Shown here: positions 34,901 to 42,661 of the stretch, in pieces | How the letters are laid out: each line of letters starts with the position of its first letter | Numbering within the stretch: the first letter of the stretch is position 1 | From: Chitinophagaceae bacterium | Lineage (GTDB): Bacteria > Bacteroidota > Bacteroidia > Chitinophagales > Chitinophagaceae | DNA length: 54,879 bases | Direction: 5' to 3' | Assembly (NCBI GenBank): GCA_947455605.1 | Contig: CANGOX010000013.1 | Coordinates: forward strand, 1 to 54,879 | Position numbers and translations under genes: made by a program | The notes under the pieces: generated by a model | Told to the model about the DNA's origin: nothing | What the model saw: the letters and a program-made list of their open reading frames with translations, nothing else | The model's database searches: none

Positions 34901-35297
34901 TCAAATATTAACGGCTGATTATTTTTCCAATGCAATACTCATCAACCAGGGTAACCTGAATTTCACTGTTCAGGCATTGCCATGGCTGGCGCAATTAAGT
35001 GCTTATCGTGATGCTGTTGTGGTTGATGCCAATCATGATAACTTACCGGATATTTTGTTGACCGGTAATTACTATAACAGCAATATCCAGATGGGAAGGT
35101 ATGATGCTGATTTTGGAACCATTCTTTTAAATAAAGGGAAAGGACAGTTCACCGCTGAAAACATCAATGGCTTACAGATCAAAGGACAGGCCCGCCATAT
35201 CCGTAAGATCATCATTAATAAGAAAGAAGCATTTATTATTGCAAGAAATAATGAAGCGGCTGTTGTGATTGAGTTTACAGAAGAAAAAAATAAATAA
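31962..35297 (+). CDS. CRTAC1-type FG-GAP/UnbV repeat lipoprotein, copy 2
   Basis: The protein has 1111 residues and begins 5 bp after copy 1, so the two are co-transcribed; an ATG at 31965 is an equal start candidate. A short lipoprotein signal ends in I-A-T-M-A-C. Architecture equals copy 1: N-terminal FG-GAP propeller with Y-N-G-G-G-V-G-A-G-D-F-N-N-D-G-L near the start, UnbV domain (about 514-590, K-G-F-Q-S-S-M-E and V-W-P-D-N-S) and a second propeller starting L-M-P-H-M-V-S-T-E-G-P-A-L-A. Shared M-D-M-L-P-S-D and D-W-S-W-A-P-L blocks show paralogy. Sequence divergence suggests the copies bind different partners. A heptamer-repeat hairpin follows the stop codon. Confidence 0.92.
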   Translation: MMDTLKKYFLFYIIATMACKPAVVKQPAMFEILDSSRTGLLFNNKLKPTKEFNMFKYMYFYNGGGVGAGDFNNDGLIDLFMSANQGDDKLYLNKGNLNFKDVTTEAKIPQDGGWSTGVSVVDINNDGLLDIYICRVGEYETLHGQNQLLVCKGIDKNGVPYYEDEAKQYGLDFSGFSTQAVFVDYDMDGDLDCFLLNHSVHRNGSFAPRNNFLGTYNALSGDRLYRNDGNHFTDVTRQSAINSSEISYGLGVAVADINMDGYPDLYVGNDFHENDYLYINQKNGTFKEEITDHIMHTSQFSMGVDVADVNNDGYPEIISMDMLPSDPYILKRSLGEDEYDIFQYKIAAGYQHQYTRNNLQLNRRNGMFSEVGLYSGVYATDWSWAPLWMDFDNDGLKDLFISNGIPKRMNDMDYVNFVSNEEIQNKISSNKMDEKDMALVNKFPEIKIPNKLFKNNGNLSFSDIYQQIDNDKPTYSNGAVYADLDNDGDLDVVVNNIDEAAMVYRNTSNDKKEKAYVEIKLKGSEKNINAIGAKLILFANGGIRTYEKNPVKGFQSSMEVPVHIGLDKTKVDSAFLVWPDNSFQVIQLSAAKPNISFSYVKGLPLFDYQKITKHWPEPARPMQDITQNTGLNFMHQENTFGEFDREPLMPHMVSTEGPALAVADINHDGLEDVFMGGARDKKGAIFLQLANGKFQRSTQPVIEADSSLEDIDATWVDVNNDGHLDLVVASGGNEFFGPDPHLQPRVYLNNGKAGFTKLDHAFENVFVNASTVIPYDFNGDGAIDLFVGGRSVPAEYGKSPRSYLLQNDGKGHFTDVTEQYAKDILQSGMVTQAIWFDLDKDGDKDLIICTEWDGIFAYINDHGHFTKKVLTDKKGWWNFVLPVDIDNDGDIDLIAGNLGLNSRLKASDKEPVKMYYNDFDANGRKEQVLTYFQNGREIPFANKDELQRQIPLLKKKFLYAEDFAKADLEKIFTKEKLDRSQILTADYFSNAILINQGNLNFTVQALPWLAQLSAYRDAVVVDANHDNLPDILLTGNYYNSNIQMGRYDADFGTILLNKGKGQFTAENINGLQIKGQARHIRKIIINKKEAFIIARNNEAAVVIEFTEEKNK

Positions 35298-35300
35298 GAG

Positions 35301-35387
35301 GTGGTCCGTGAGTCGTGAATTGTCAGTCGTGGGTGATCAAATACTTACTAACGACTCACGACTCACAACTCACAACTCACGTCTCAC
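35301..35387. repeat. Heptamer-word inverted array (GTGAGTC family), convergent intergenic
   Basis: Five in-register heptamers (35301-35335) of GTGAGTC type face five inverted heptamers (35353-35387) of GACTCAC type across a 17-nt spacer. The right array ends 2 bp before the stop of the minus-strand gene (35390). The arrays can fold into a long imperfect hairpin that may terminate both transcripts. Confidence 0.85.
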
Positions 35388-35389
35388 GA

Positions 35390-36337
35390 TCAATACACAG
35401 GCCGGTATAATTTTGTGATCCACTTGCTGCTGTCGGGCTGCAGCATCCTGTCGGTTACCAGCATAGTAAAATTCATGGCCATAGACGTTTTCCGGTAATC
35501 CAGAAAATATTGCTGTAGACTTTGCGATGCTTTTTCTACGGTATGATTTCCACCTACTACTTCAGAGATCATGAAAGATCCCTTTACCATATTCTTTGTT
35601 GAAAATCCTTCTGCCTCTTTCAGTAATTGATTTACGGGTATGCCTGCCATTAACTGGTAACGGTTATTATCCATCTCGGTAACATTGAATATCGGGTTAC
35701 CGGATTGCTGTACACCATTTTTGTTGGAATAGTTCTGGATCTTTTTGATAAGACTGTAGATCTCTTCTGTAGAAGGATAATGCGTAAGGTCTGTTTTGGT
35801 GGTTACGTATAAAGTATCTTTCAGGTGATTCTTTTCAATATTGATACCGTATACATTCTCCACATTGGAGAGATAAATACCCAGGTTGCCAAGCACCTGT
35901 TCCATATTTTTTTTGATCTCCCTTGCTTCAAAATAATTGGTTAACCGGGTATACGGGTTGCTCCCTCCCGATAATCCGCATTTCCATTCGATAGCCGTAG
36001 AATCGAGTGCCAGCGGAACGATCAGAATCTTGGTATTCAGGGTTTGCCCTTTGTGCGCAATACGGATATCGGCTGATTTATAAAACTTCTGAACCAGCCG
36101 GTATTCATCTCCATTGCGGATAAAAGGAGCGCTGGTAGTACCGGGAGAAGTAGAACTATCGGTATGGTTCCACCATTTTCCCCAATTGGATTCATCCAGG
36201 ACAAATCTTTCCGCACCCAGATCGGTTGTTTTTACAAATACAGTACTGGCAATACTGATATTTTTCGGAATAAAAAGATAAATACCTGCACAAAACAGGA
36301 TTAAGGCCGAAAGCAAAACAAGCAGCAATTTTTTCAT
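35390..36337 (-). CDS. SRPBCC/effector-binding-like membrane-anchored protein
   Basis: The start is set at the ATG at 36337 (M-K-K-L-L-L-V-L-L), 315 residues; an ATG at 36364 adds nine residues. One N-terminal membrane helix (about 2-22) anchors a periplasmic region. Residues about 25-150 look like a polyketide-cyclase/START-type (SRPBCC) fold with S-T-V-F-V-K-T-T-D and N-W-G-K-W-W. The C-terminal half resembles a GyrI-like effector-binding domain. These family calls are moderate. No enzyme residues are identifiable. It is inserted antisense between FG-GAP copies 2 and 3, so it is probably not part of their operon. Confidence 0.6.
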   Translation of the reverse strand: MKKLLLVLLSALILFCAGIYLFIPKNISIASTVFVKTTDLGAERFVLDESNWGKWWNHTDSSTSPGTTSAPFIRNGDEYRLVQKFYKSADIRIAHKGQTLNTKILIVPLALDSTAIEWKCGLSGGSNPYTRLTNYFEAREIKKNMEQVLGNLGIYLSNVENVYGINIEKNHLKDTLYVTTKTDLTHYPSTEEIYSLIKKIQNYSNKNGVQQSGNPIFNVTEMDNNRYQLMAGIPVNQLLKEAEGFSTKNMVKGSFMISEVVGGNHTVEKASQSLQQYFLDYRKTSMAMNFTMLVTDRMLQPDSSKWITKLYRPVY

Positions 36338-36471
36338 ATACGGTAACAGTTTAAAGCGCTGCAAAATAAGGCATATTGCAACATAAAAGGGCCGGAATAG
36401 CCGGGAACTCTTTTTAAAAAATCCCTAAAATTTTTGAATGCTATTTCGGTCCCCCGTTTGGCTATTCTCTT

Positions 36472-36501
36472 TTTGTATGCTTTTATAAAAGCCCTAATTT
36501 G
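36472..36501 (+). promoter_or_regulatory. Possible promoter of FG-GAP copy 3
   Basis: TTTG (36472-36475) is followed after 19 nt by TAATTTG (36495-36501), close to the Bacteroidota pattern, 40 bp before the ATG at 36542. Copy 3 needs its own promoter because the preceding gene is on the other strand. Confidence 0.35.
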
Positions 36502-36541
36502 CTGTGTTATTGACCGCTAATTTTTACTGAAGCCGGCTGCT

Positions 36542-39500
36542 ATGCTCAAAAGATTTTTTTATCGCTACAGATTAGGGATCATTTGCCTGCTGGGTGTTGC
36601 TTCCTGCTCGCCTTCCGGAAAGGATTCAGGTCAGGATAACCTGTTTGAACTACTCCCTTCTTCAGAAACCGGTATCGTATTTGCAAATACCATTACGGAT
36701 AAAAAGGAGATGAATATCCTCAACTACCACAATTTCTATAATGGCGGAGGAGTGGCTATCGGAGATATCAACAATGACGGTAAACCGGATATCTTTTTTA
36801 CTTCCAACCAGGGAGATAACAAGCTCTACCTCAATAAAGGCAACCTGAAATTTGAAGATATAACGGTAAAAGCCCGGCTGCAAAGCCAACATACCTGGCA
36901 TACCGGGGTAACAATGGTTGATATCAATGCCGATGGCTGGCTGGATATCTATGTTTGTAATGCGGGTATTATGGCTGGTGACGACAGGTCGAATGAATTA
37001 TTCATTAACCAGCATAACGGAACCTTTAAGGAACAGGCTCACGAATATGGGCTCGATGATAAAGGTGCTTCTACACAAGCAGTATTTTTTGATTACGATC
37101 ATGATGGAGACCTTGATTGCTTTGTACTCAATAACAGCCCTAAGTCGATCGATAATTTCGGATACAAGAGTGATGCCCGTTTTGTTCGGGATCCCATCAA
37201 CGGCGACAGGTTATACCGAAATGATGCCGGTAAGTTTACCGATGTGAGTGCGCAGGCAGGTATTTACGGATCAGAGATCGCTTTCGGATTGGGCATTACC
37301 GTGGGCGATCTGAACAATGATGGTTGGGAAGATATGTATGTGGCCAATGATTTCTTTGAACATGATTATCTCTACATCAATCAAAAGAATGGCACTTTCA
37401 AAGAAGTAAGTACCAACGCAATCGGCCATATGAGCAATGGTGCCATGGGTACGGATATGGCAGACATCAATAACGATGGCTATCTGGATATTTTTACGGC
37501 AGAGATGCTTCCTGAGAACGATTATCGTTTAAAGACCACGATCAAATTCGACGGGTATGATGTGCAGAACGCAAAGAACCAGTTGGATTTTCATCACCAG
37601 TTTACCTGTAATACGCTTCAGCTGAATAACCAGGATGGCAGTTTTAGTGAGATCGGGCAACTGGCGGGACTAGATGCAACCGGTTGGAGCTGGGGAACTT
37701 TAAGTTTTGATTTTGATAATGATGGCTGGAAAGATATCTATGTATGTAACGGTATCCGCCGCGATTTGACCAACCAGGACTTCCTCGCTTTTTTTAACAT
37801 TCAGGAAAAGATGAGTAAGGTTAAACAGGGAGGTTTTGATTTCTTAGACCTCTTGAATAAAATGCCATCGGTACCCATTCCTAATTTTGCTTTTCGTAAC
37901 CATGGTAATCTTTTGTTTAAAGATGAATCGAAGCAGTTAGGTTTTGGTAAACCCACCTTCAGTAGTGGTGCGGCTTATGCTGATCTTGATGGAGATGGTG
38001 ACCTTGAGCTGGTGATCAATAATGAGAATACGGAAGCATCTGTATATAAAAATCTGTCTAACGAAAAACTCCATCATCATTATCTCAAAGTAAAACTGAA
38101 CGGGGCTGCCCCAAATACGATGGGGTATGGAGCACGGGTATCTGTTTTTGCGGGTAATAAGGAACAGGTACTGGAACAAATGCCAACACGCGGATTTCAG
38201 AGCAGTGTAGATCCGGTTATGTTGTTTGGACTGGATACAATTCAAAAAATAAACAGCATAGTTGTACGATGGCCAGATCAGCGGATTCAGGTATTAACGA
38301 ATGTAGCAGTCGATACGTTAATTACGATTGATCAGAAGAATGCTAACTCCGGTAAACTCGAAGAAAAACTTTCTCCGGTCTTGTATGAAGAGATTAGTGC
38401 AACTTCTTTTATCGGGAATACAAAGCATAAAGAGAACGACTATGTAGATTTTGATATTGAACGCCTCATTCCCAAACTGATATCAACAGAAGGACCTAAA
38501 ATAGCGGTGGGTGATATCAATGGTGACGGGTTGGAAGATTTTTATATAGGGGCAGCAGCAGGAGATACTGCTAAGGTCTTTTTACAGAGAAAGGATGGCC
38601 GTTTTGAAAGAAAAATGCAGAATGCATTTACCGCTGATGCTTATTTTGAAACAGTGGGTGCTACATTGTTTGATGCAGATGGCGATGGTGATCTTGATCT
38701 GGTAGCTGCATCGGGTGGTAATGGTGTAAAGCAGGGTTCAGCATTTCTGATGGCCAGGTTATACCTGAATGATGGTAAGGGGAACTTCAGTTCCTCCGGA
38801 AACGGATGGCCAACGGTTTCTATCAACGCATCCTGCATACGTGTGGGAGATTTTGACAATGATGGCAAACCCGATATTTTTATCGGTGCCCGAGATATTC
38901 CCGGCAGTTATGGTATGTTGCCCAACAGTGTATTACTGAAAAACAACGGGAAGGGTATATTCACCGATGTTACAGCAACCCTTGCACCGGAACTGATCAA
39001 AGCCGGAATGGTAACCGATGCACAATGGGCGGATATAGATGGGGATGGCAGGAAAGAATTGATTGTGGTGGGCGACTGGATGCCGGTAACCGTTTTCAAA
39101 TTCATGAACGGTAAATTGAAGAAAACAATCACAATACCACATTCATCAGGCTGGTGGAATTGTATAACGGTAGCTGATGTAGACGGGAATGGTACTTTAG
39201 ATCTGGTGGCCGGAAATTTCGGTCTGAACTCGAATATCAAAGCGGACGAACAGCATCCTGCTAAATTATACACAGACGATTTTGATAAGAACGGGCAAAC
39301 AGAATGTATTCCTGTGTATTATAAGAATGATGGGAAAGCCTATCCTTATTACCTGAAAGATGAAATGGAATCACAGATGCCTATCCTGAAAAAGAAATTC
39401 CTGAAATATGAAAAGTATGCAGGCAAGCCTATCGAAGATATACTTAGCAATGAACAGATCAACCATGCAACGATACTAAGCGTTGAACAAACGCAGACCT

Positions 39501-39868
39501 CCGTATTCCTCAATGACGGCAAAGGGAATTTCATTATGCAGCCGTTATCTGTGATGGCACAGCTATCGCCCGTATTCGGCATAACTGTAACTGATCTGGA
39601 TGGAGATGGAAAAAAGGATCTTTTCATGGCTGGAAATTTTTATGGGTTAAAACCCCAAACCGGCCGTTTGGATGCCGGTTATGGAACAACGCTGATCAAT
39701 GACGGAAAGAATCACTTTACCTTTATGAGGCCAAAGGAAAGCGGGTTATTTGTGAAAGGAGAAGCACGTGATATTAGTTTGATCAAATCTGCAACGGGGG
39801 GAAACTATATTGTAGTAGGTATGAATAATGAGAGACCCTACTTATTCAAAGCAAAAATAAAAAATTAA
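36542..39868 (+). CDS. CRTAC1-type FG-GAP/UnbV repeat lipoprotein, copy 3
   Basis: The protein has 1108 residues with a lipoprotein signal (lipobox G-V-A-S-C). Domain order and length match the two upstream copies: FG-GAP propeller with F-Y-N-G-G-G-V-A-I-G-D-I-N-N-D-G, UnbV domain (about 508-585, R-G-F-Q-S-S-V-D and V-V-R-W-P-D), then a second propeller beginning L-I-P-K-L-I-S-T-E-G-P-K-I-A. It appears closer to copy 1 than copy 2 in the blocks I compared (L-P-E-N-D-Y-R-L-K-T-T matches L-P-D-D-D-Y-R-L-K-T-T). It is likely a surface lipoprotein; function is unknown. A nonamer repeat element follows. Confidence 0.92.
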   Translation: MLKRFFYRYRLGIICLLGVASCSPSGKDSGQDNLFELLPSSETGIVFANTITDKKEMNILNYHNFYNGGGVAIGDINNDGKPDIFFTSNQGDNKLYLNKGNLKFEDITVKARLQSQHTWHTGVTMVDINADGWLDIYVCNAGIMAGDDRSNELFINQHNGTFKEQAHEYGLDDKGASTQAVFFDYDHDGDLDCFVLNNSPKSIDNFGYKSDARFVRDPINGDRLYRNDAGKFTDVSAQAGIYGSEIAFGLGITVGDLNNDGWEDMYVANDFFEHDYLYINQKNGTFKEVSTNAIGHMSNGAMGTDMADINNDGYLDIFTAEMLPENDYRLKTTIKFDGYDVQNAKNQLDFHHQFTCNTLQLNNQDGSFSEIGQLAGLDATGWSWGTLSFDFDNDGWKDIYVCNGIRRDLTNQDFLAFFNIQEKMSKVKQGGFDFLDLLNKMPSVPIPNFAFRNHGNLLFKDESKQLGFGKPTFSSGAAYADLDGDGDLELVINNENTEASVYKNLSNEKLHHHYLKVKLNGAAPNTMGYGARVSVFAGNKEQVLEQMPTRGFQSSVDPVMLFGLDTIQKINSIVVRWPDQRIQVLTNVAVDTLITIDQKNANSGKLEEKLSPVLYEEISATSFIGNTKHKENDYVDFDIERLIPKLISTEGPKIAVGDINGDGLEDFYIGAAAGDTAKVFLQRKDGRFERKMQNAFTADAYFETVGATLFDADGDGDLDLVAASGGNGVKQGSAFLMARLYLNDGKGNFSSSGNGWPTVSINASCIRVGDFDNDGKPDIFIGARDIPGSYGMLPNSVLLKNNGKGIFTDVTATLAPELIKAGMVTDAQWADIDGDGRKELIVVGDWMPVTVFKFMNGKLKKTITIPHSSGWWNCITVADVDGNGTLDLVAGNFGLNSNIKADEQHPAKLYTDDFDKNGQTECIPVYYKNDGKAYPYYLKDEMESQMPILKKKFLKYEKYAGKPIEDILSNEQINHATILSVEQTQTSVFLNDGKGNFIMQPLSVMAQLSPVFGITVTDLDGDGKKDLFMAGNFYGLKPQTGRLDAGYGTTLINDGKNHFTFMRPKESGLFVKGEARDISLIKSATGGNYIVVGMNNERPYLFKAKIKN

Positions 39869-39874
39869 ATATCC

Positions 39875-39961
39875 CCTCTGTGTAACGCTGAATCTCTGTG
39901 AGCTCTGTGTTGTAATAGAACCCGGCAACATCAGAGAGATCTTTAACACAGAGGTCTATTA
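39875..39961. repeat. Nonamer-word repeat element (CTCTGTGnn family)
   Basis: CTCTGTG occurs at 39876, 39894 and 39903, spacings of 18 and 9, indicating a 9-bp word. Its complement occurs at 39945-39953, so CTCTGTGTT (39903-39911) can pair perfectly with it. It lies between two plus-strand genes and starts 7 bp after the upstream stop. Confidence 0.75.
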
Positions 39962-39994
39962 CGATTCATTACGTTTCGATTATAAAATGTCTAT

Positions 39995-42031
39995 ATGAAA
40001 AAACTTGCAGCCGTATTCACCACCCTCATCATTTGCCAATTTGTTGTGGCACAAAAGATCGATACCTGGAAGATCAGTGCTGAAAAGATCGATCCATCCA
40101 ATTACTATGGCATTACGGTTGCCAATGGTATGATCGGTATCGTTTCTTCACCCGAGCCGTTTAAAGTAAAGGATGTAGTGCTCGCGGGTGCTTACGATCT
40201 CTATGGCAGAGGCCGTGTAAGTAACTTTCTCCGCAGCTTTAACCTCCTCAATATGCAGATGGATATTGACGGAAGAAGGGTAAGTGGAGCCGAAACACAA
40301 AACTTGAAACAGGAACTGGATATGCAGCATGCCAGTTTTACCACTTCTTTTAACTACGGTGATAAAGCAACCGTTTCCTATACCTATTATTCCTTACGCC
40401 AGCTTCCCTTCACAGTGTTGATGGATGTAGCGGTTACCGCTAAGAAAGATATTACCCTCGGCAGTGCCAGCGTAATGGAAGCACCTGATGCCTTAAAAGA
40501 TGTTCAGAATTATTATAATGAAATCGACCGGCCGCATGTAGTGATCAGCCTGCTTACTTCTTCGGCGAAAAGTCCTACGGGTAAATTATTAATGTGTGCC
40601 TCCAATACTTTCCTCTTCACTGAGCCACATGGCCAGGAACCCAGGGTGATCCATGAAATGTGGGATAACAATATGCACCTGATGAAGTTCAGCAGAAAAT
40701 TAAAAGCCGGAGAAACCTATCGTTATTCAATTGCCGGATCTTCCATCACTTCTGCACAACATGATGATCCTTTGAATGAAGCAGAGCGCATGACCATTTT
40801 TGCCAAACTGGAAGGAAGGGACAGGTTGATCAGTTTTCACAATAAAGCCTGGGATAAATTATGGGAGAGTGATATTGTAGTTGAAGGAGATGATCAATCG
40901 CAACAGGATATTCACAGCATGCTCTATCATCTGTATTCATTTGTTCGTGAAGGAACGGATATGAGTCCTTCACCCATGGGATTAAGTGGTCTTGGATACA
41001 ATGGTCATGTATTCTGGGATACGGAATTATGGATGTATCCTTCCATTCTGGTATTGCATCCTGAAATGGCGAAGAGTCTGGTTGAGTATAGATACCAGCG
41101 ATTAACCGCTGCGAAAAGAAATGCATTCAATCATGGATATAAAGGTGCTATGTTCCCATGGGAGAGTGCGGCCAGCGGCGTAGAAGAAACGCCGGTATGG
41201 GCATTGAGCGGGCCTTTTGAACATCATATTACCGCTTGTGTGGGTATTGCAGCCTGGAATTATTATTGTGTAACACAGGATAAAGAATGGCTCAAAGAAA
41301 AAGGCTGGCCGGTGATGAAAGAGATCGCAGATTTTTGGGCAAGCAGGGTGGAAAGGAACGGTGCCGGTAAATATGATATTAAAAATGTGGTGGCCGCTGA
41401 TGAGTGGGCTGAGAATGTAGACAATAATGCATGGACCAATGCCGCTGCCAAAGCCGTATTACAAAATGCAACAGCTGCGGCAAAATTACTGGGTGTAACA
41501 GCAGACCCCGACTGGATGCAGGTGGCTAATAATATTCCGATACTTAAACTGGACAATGGCGTAACCCGCGAACATGCCGGTTATAACGGGGAAGGTATTA
41601 AACAGGCCGATGTAAATCTGCTGGCGTATCCATTAAAAGAAATATCCGATCCCAAACAGATCCGGAAAGATCTTGAATACTACGAAACACGTGTACCCAA
41701 TGAAGGAACACCGGCTATGACGCAGGCGATCTTTACTTTGTTATATGCAAGACTGGGTGATGGTGATAAAGCCTATCATTTTTTCCAGGATGCGTATCTG
41801 CCCAACCTCAATCCGCCCTTACGGGTGATCGCAGAAACCAAGGGAGGAACCAACCCTTATTTTGCAACGGGTGCGGGAGGTATTGTGCAAAGTATATTGA
41901 TGGGTTTTGGCGGTTTGGAGATAACACCGCAGGGCATAACACAGGTAAAATCGGCCTTGCCAAAACAGTGGAAAAGCCTCACTATCAAAGGGGTTGGGCC
42001 TGAGAAAAAAATATTTTCTGTTAAAAAATAA
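39995..42031 (+). CDS. Secreted glycoside hydrolase family 65 enzyme, probably a kojibiose-type alpha-glucoside hydrolase
   Basis: The protein has 678 residues with a signal peptide (cleavage near F-V-V-A-Q). The GH65 (alpha/alpha)6 barrel shows G-H-V-F-W-D-T-E-L-W-M-Y-P, the catalytic-acid region A-A-D-E-W-A-E-N-V-D-N-N-A-W-T-N (E470) and I-K-Q-A-D-V-N-L-L. Most GH65 members are cytoplasmic phosphorylases. Here a secreted enzyme has E614 in V-I-A-E-T-K-G-G-T-N, where phosphorylases have a phosphate-binding loop, which suggests hydrolysis. A kojibiose hydrolase of Flavobacterium with equivalent acid and base glutamates is known to me. The linkage specificity is inferred only. It follows the FG-GAP lipoproteins and may share their substrate. 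Confidence 0.88.
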   Translation: MKKLAAVFTTLIICQFVVAQKIDTWKISAEKIDPSNYYGITVANGMIGIVSSPEPFKVKDVVLAGAYDLYGRGRVSNFLRSFNLLNMQMDIDGRRVSGAETQNLKQELDMQHASFTTSFNYGDKATVSYTYYSLRQLPFTVLMDVAVTAKKDITLGSASVMEAPDALKDVQNYYNEIDRPHVVISLLTSSAKSPTGKLLMCASNTFLFTEPHGQEPRVIHEMWDNNMHLMKFSRKLKAGETYRYSIAGSSITSAQHDDPLNEAERMTIFAKLEGRDRLISFHNKAWDKLWESDIVVEGDDQSQQDIHSMLYHLYSFVREGTDMSPSPMGLSGLGYNGHVFWDTELWMYPSILVLHPEMAKSLVEYRYQRLTAAKRNAFNHGYKGAMFPWESAASGVEETPVWALSGPFEHHITACVGIAAWNYYCVTQDKEWLKEKGWPVMKEIADFWASRVERNGAGKYDIKNVVAADEWAENVDNNAWTNAAAKAVLQNATAAAKLLGVTADPDWMQVANNIPILKLDNGVTREHAGYNGEGIKQADVNLLAYPLKEISDPKQIRKDLEYYETRVPNEGTPAMTQAIFTLLYARLGDGDKAYHFFQDAYLPNLNPPLRVIAETKGGTNPYFATGAGGIVQSILMGFGGLEITPQGITQVKSALPKQWKSLTIKGVGPEKKIFSVKK

Positions 42032-42050
42032 TGTGTTATTTTCACACATC

Positions 42051-42611
42051 GTGAAACGGATTGCTTCCATACTGCTTGTGGGGATCCTTCTCTTTAATTG
42101 GGGAGGTTACCGTTTGCTTTCAGACTATTTTGAAGGCAAGGCAGATCAGCAATTACAGGCAGAACTCGATCTCGATCACTACAACGAGGCAGACCTGATT
42201 CACATTAAAGTAGCCGCCAGTCTTCCATACGGAAGCAGTTCAGAAAAATTTGAAAGAGTAGAGGGTAATATCGATATCAATGGTGTTAACTATACTTATG
42301 TAAAACGCCGTTTCTACCAGGATTCACTTGAATTGATCTGTATACCCAATACAGCCAAAGCCGGCATTAAAAATGCCCGCGATGAATTTGCCAAATTAGC
42401 CAACGATTTTGTAACCAATAATAATTCCAAAAAGGCTCCGTCACATCATCCTCATTCAGCGAAATTCTCTGTGCAGGATTTCACAGCAGACCAAGATTTC
42501 TTTTCTTGGCAGTTTAGGAACTCCGGTCTCTCGGATTCCTGGGGCATGAAAATTTATGCTGACCTGAAGTCTGAATACCTCAGCCGTTTGGACAGGCCAC
42601 CACAAGCCTAG
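42051..42611 (+). CDS. Membrane-anchored protein of unknown function
   Basis: The likely start is the GTG at 42051, giving 186 residues with an immediate membrane segment (I-A-S-I-L-L-V-G-I-L-L-F). An ATG at 41994 in the same frame would overlap the GH65 gene by 38 bp and add a charged tail. The outside region has two beta-rich blocks, L-I-H-I-K-V-A-A-S-L-P-Y and N-G-V-N-Y-T-Y-V-K-R-R-F-Y-Q-D-S-L, and a H-H-P-H-S segment. It contains no family I can name. The gene precedes the haloperoxidase-like gene by 50 bp and is likely part of the same transcript. Confidence 0.6.
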   Translation: MKRIASILLVGILLFNWGGYRLLSDYFEGKADQQLQAELDLDHYNEADLIHIKVAASLPYGSSSEKFERVEGNIDINGVNYTYVKRRFYQDSLELICIPNTAKAGIKNARDEFAKLANDFVTNNNSKKAPSHHPHSAKFSVQDFTADQDFFSWQFRNSGLSDSWGMKIYADLKSEYLSRLDRPPQA

Positions 42612-42661
42612 GGTTGGTTCATTAAGCAATTCCTATTTTTTCCTTATTTAATTTTAGCTAT

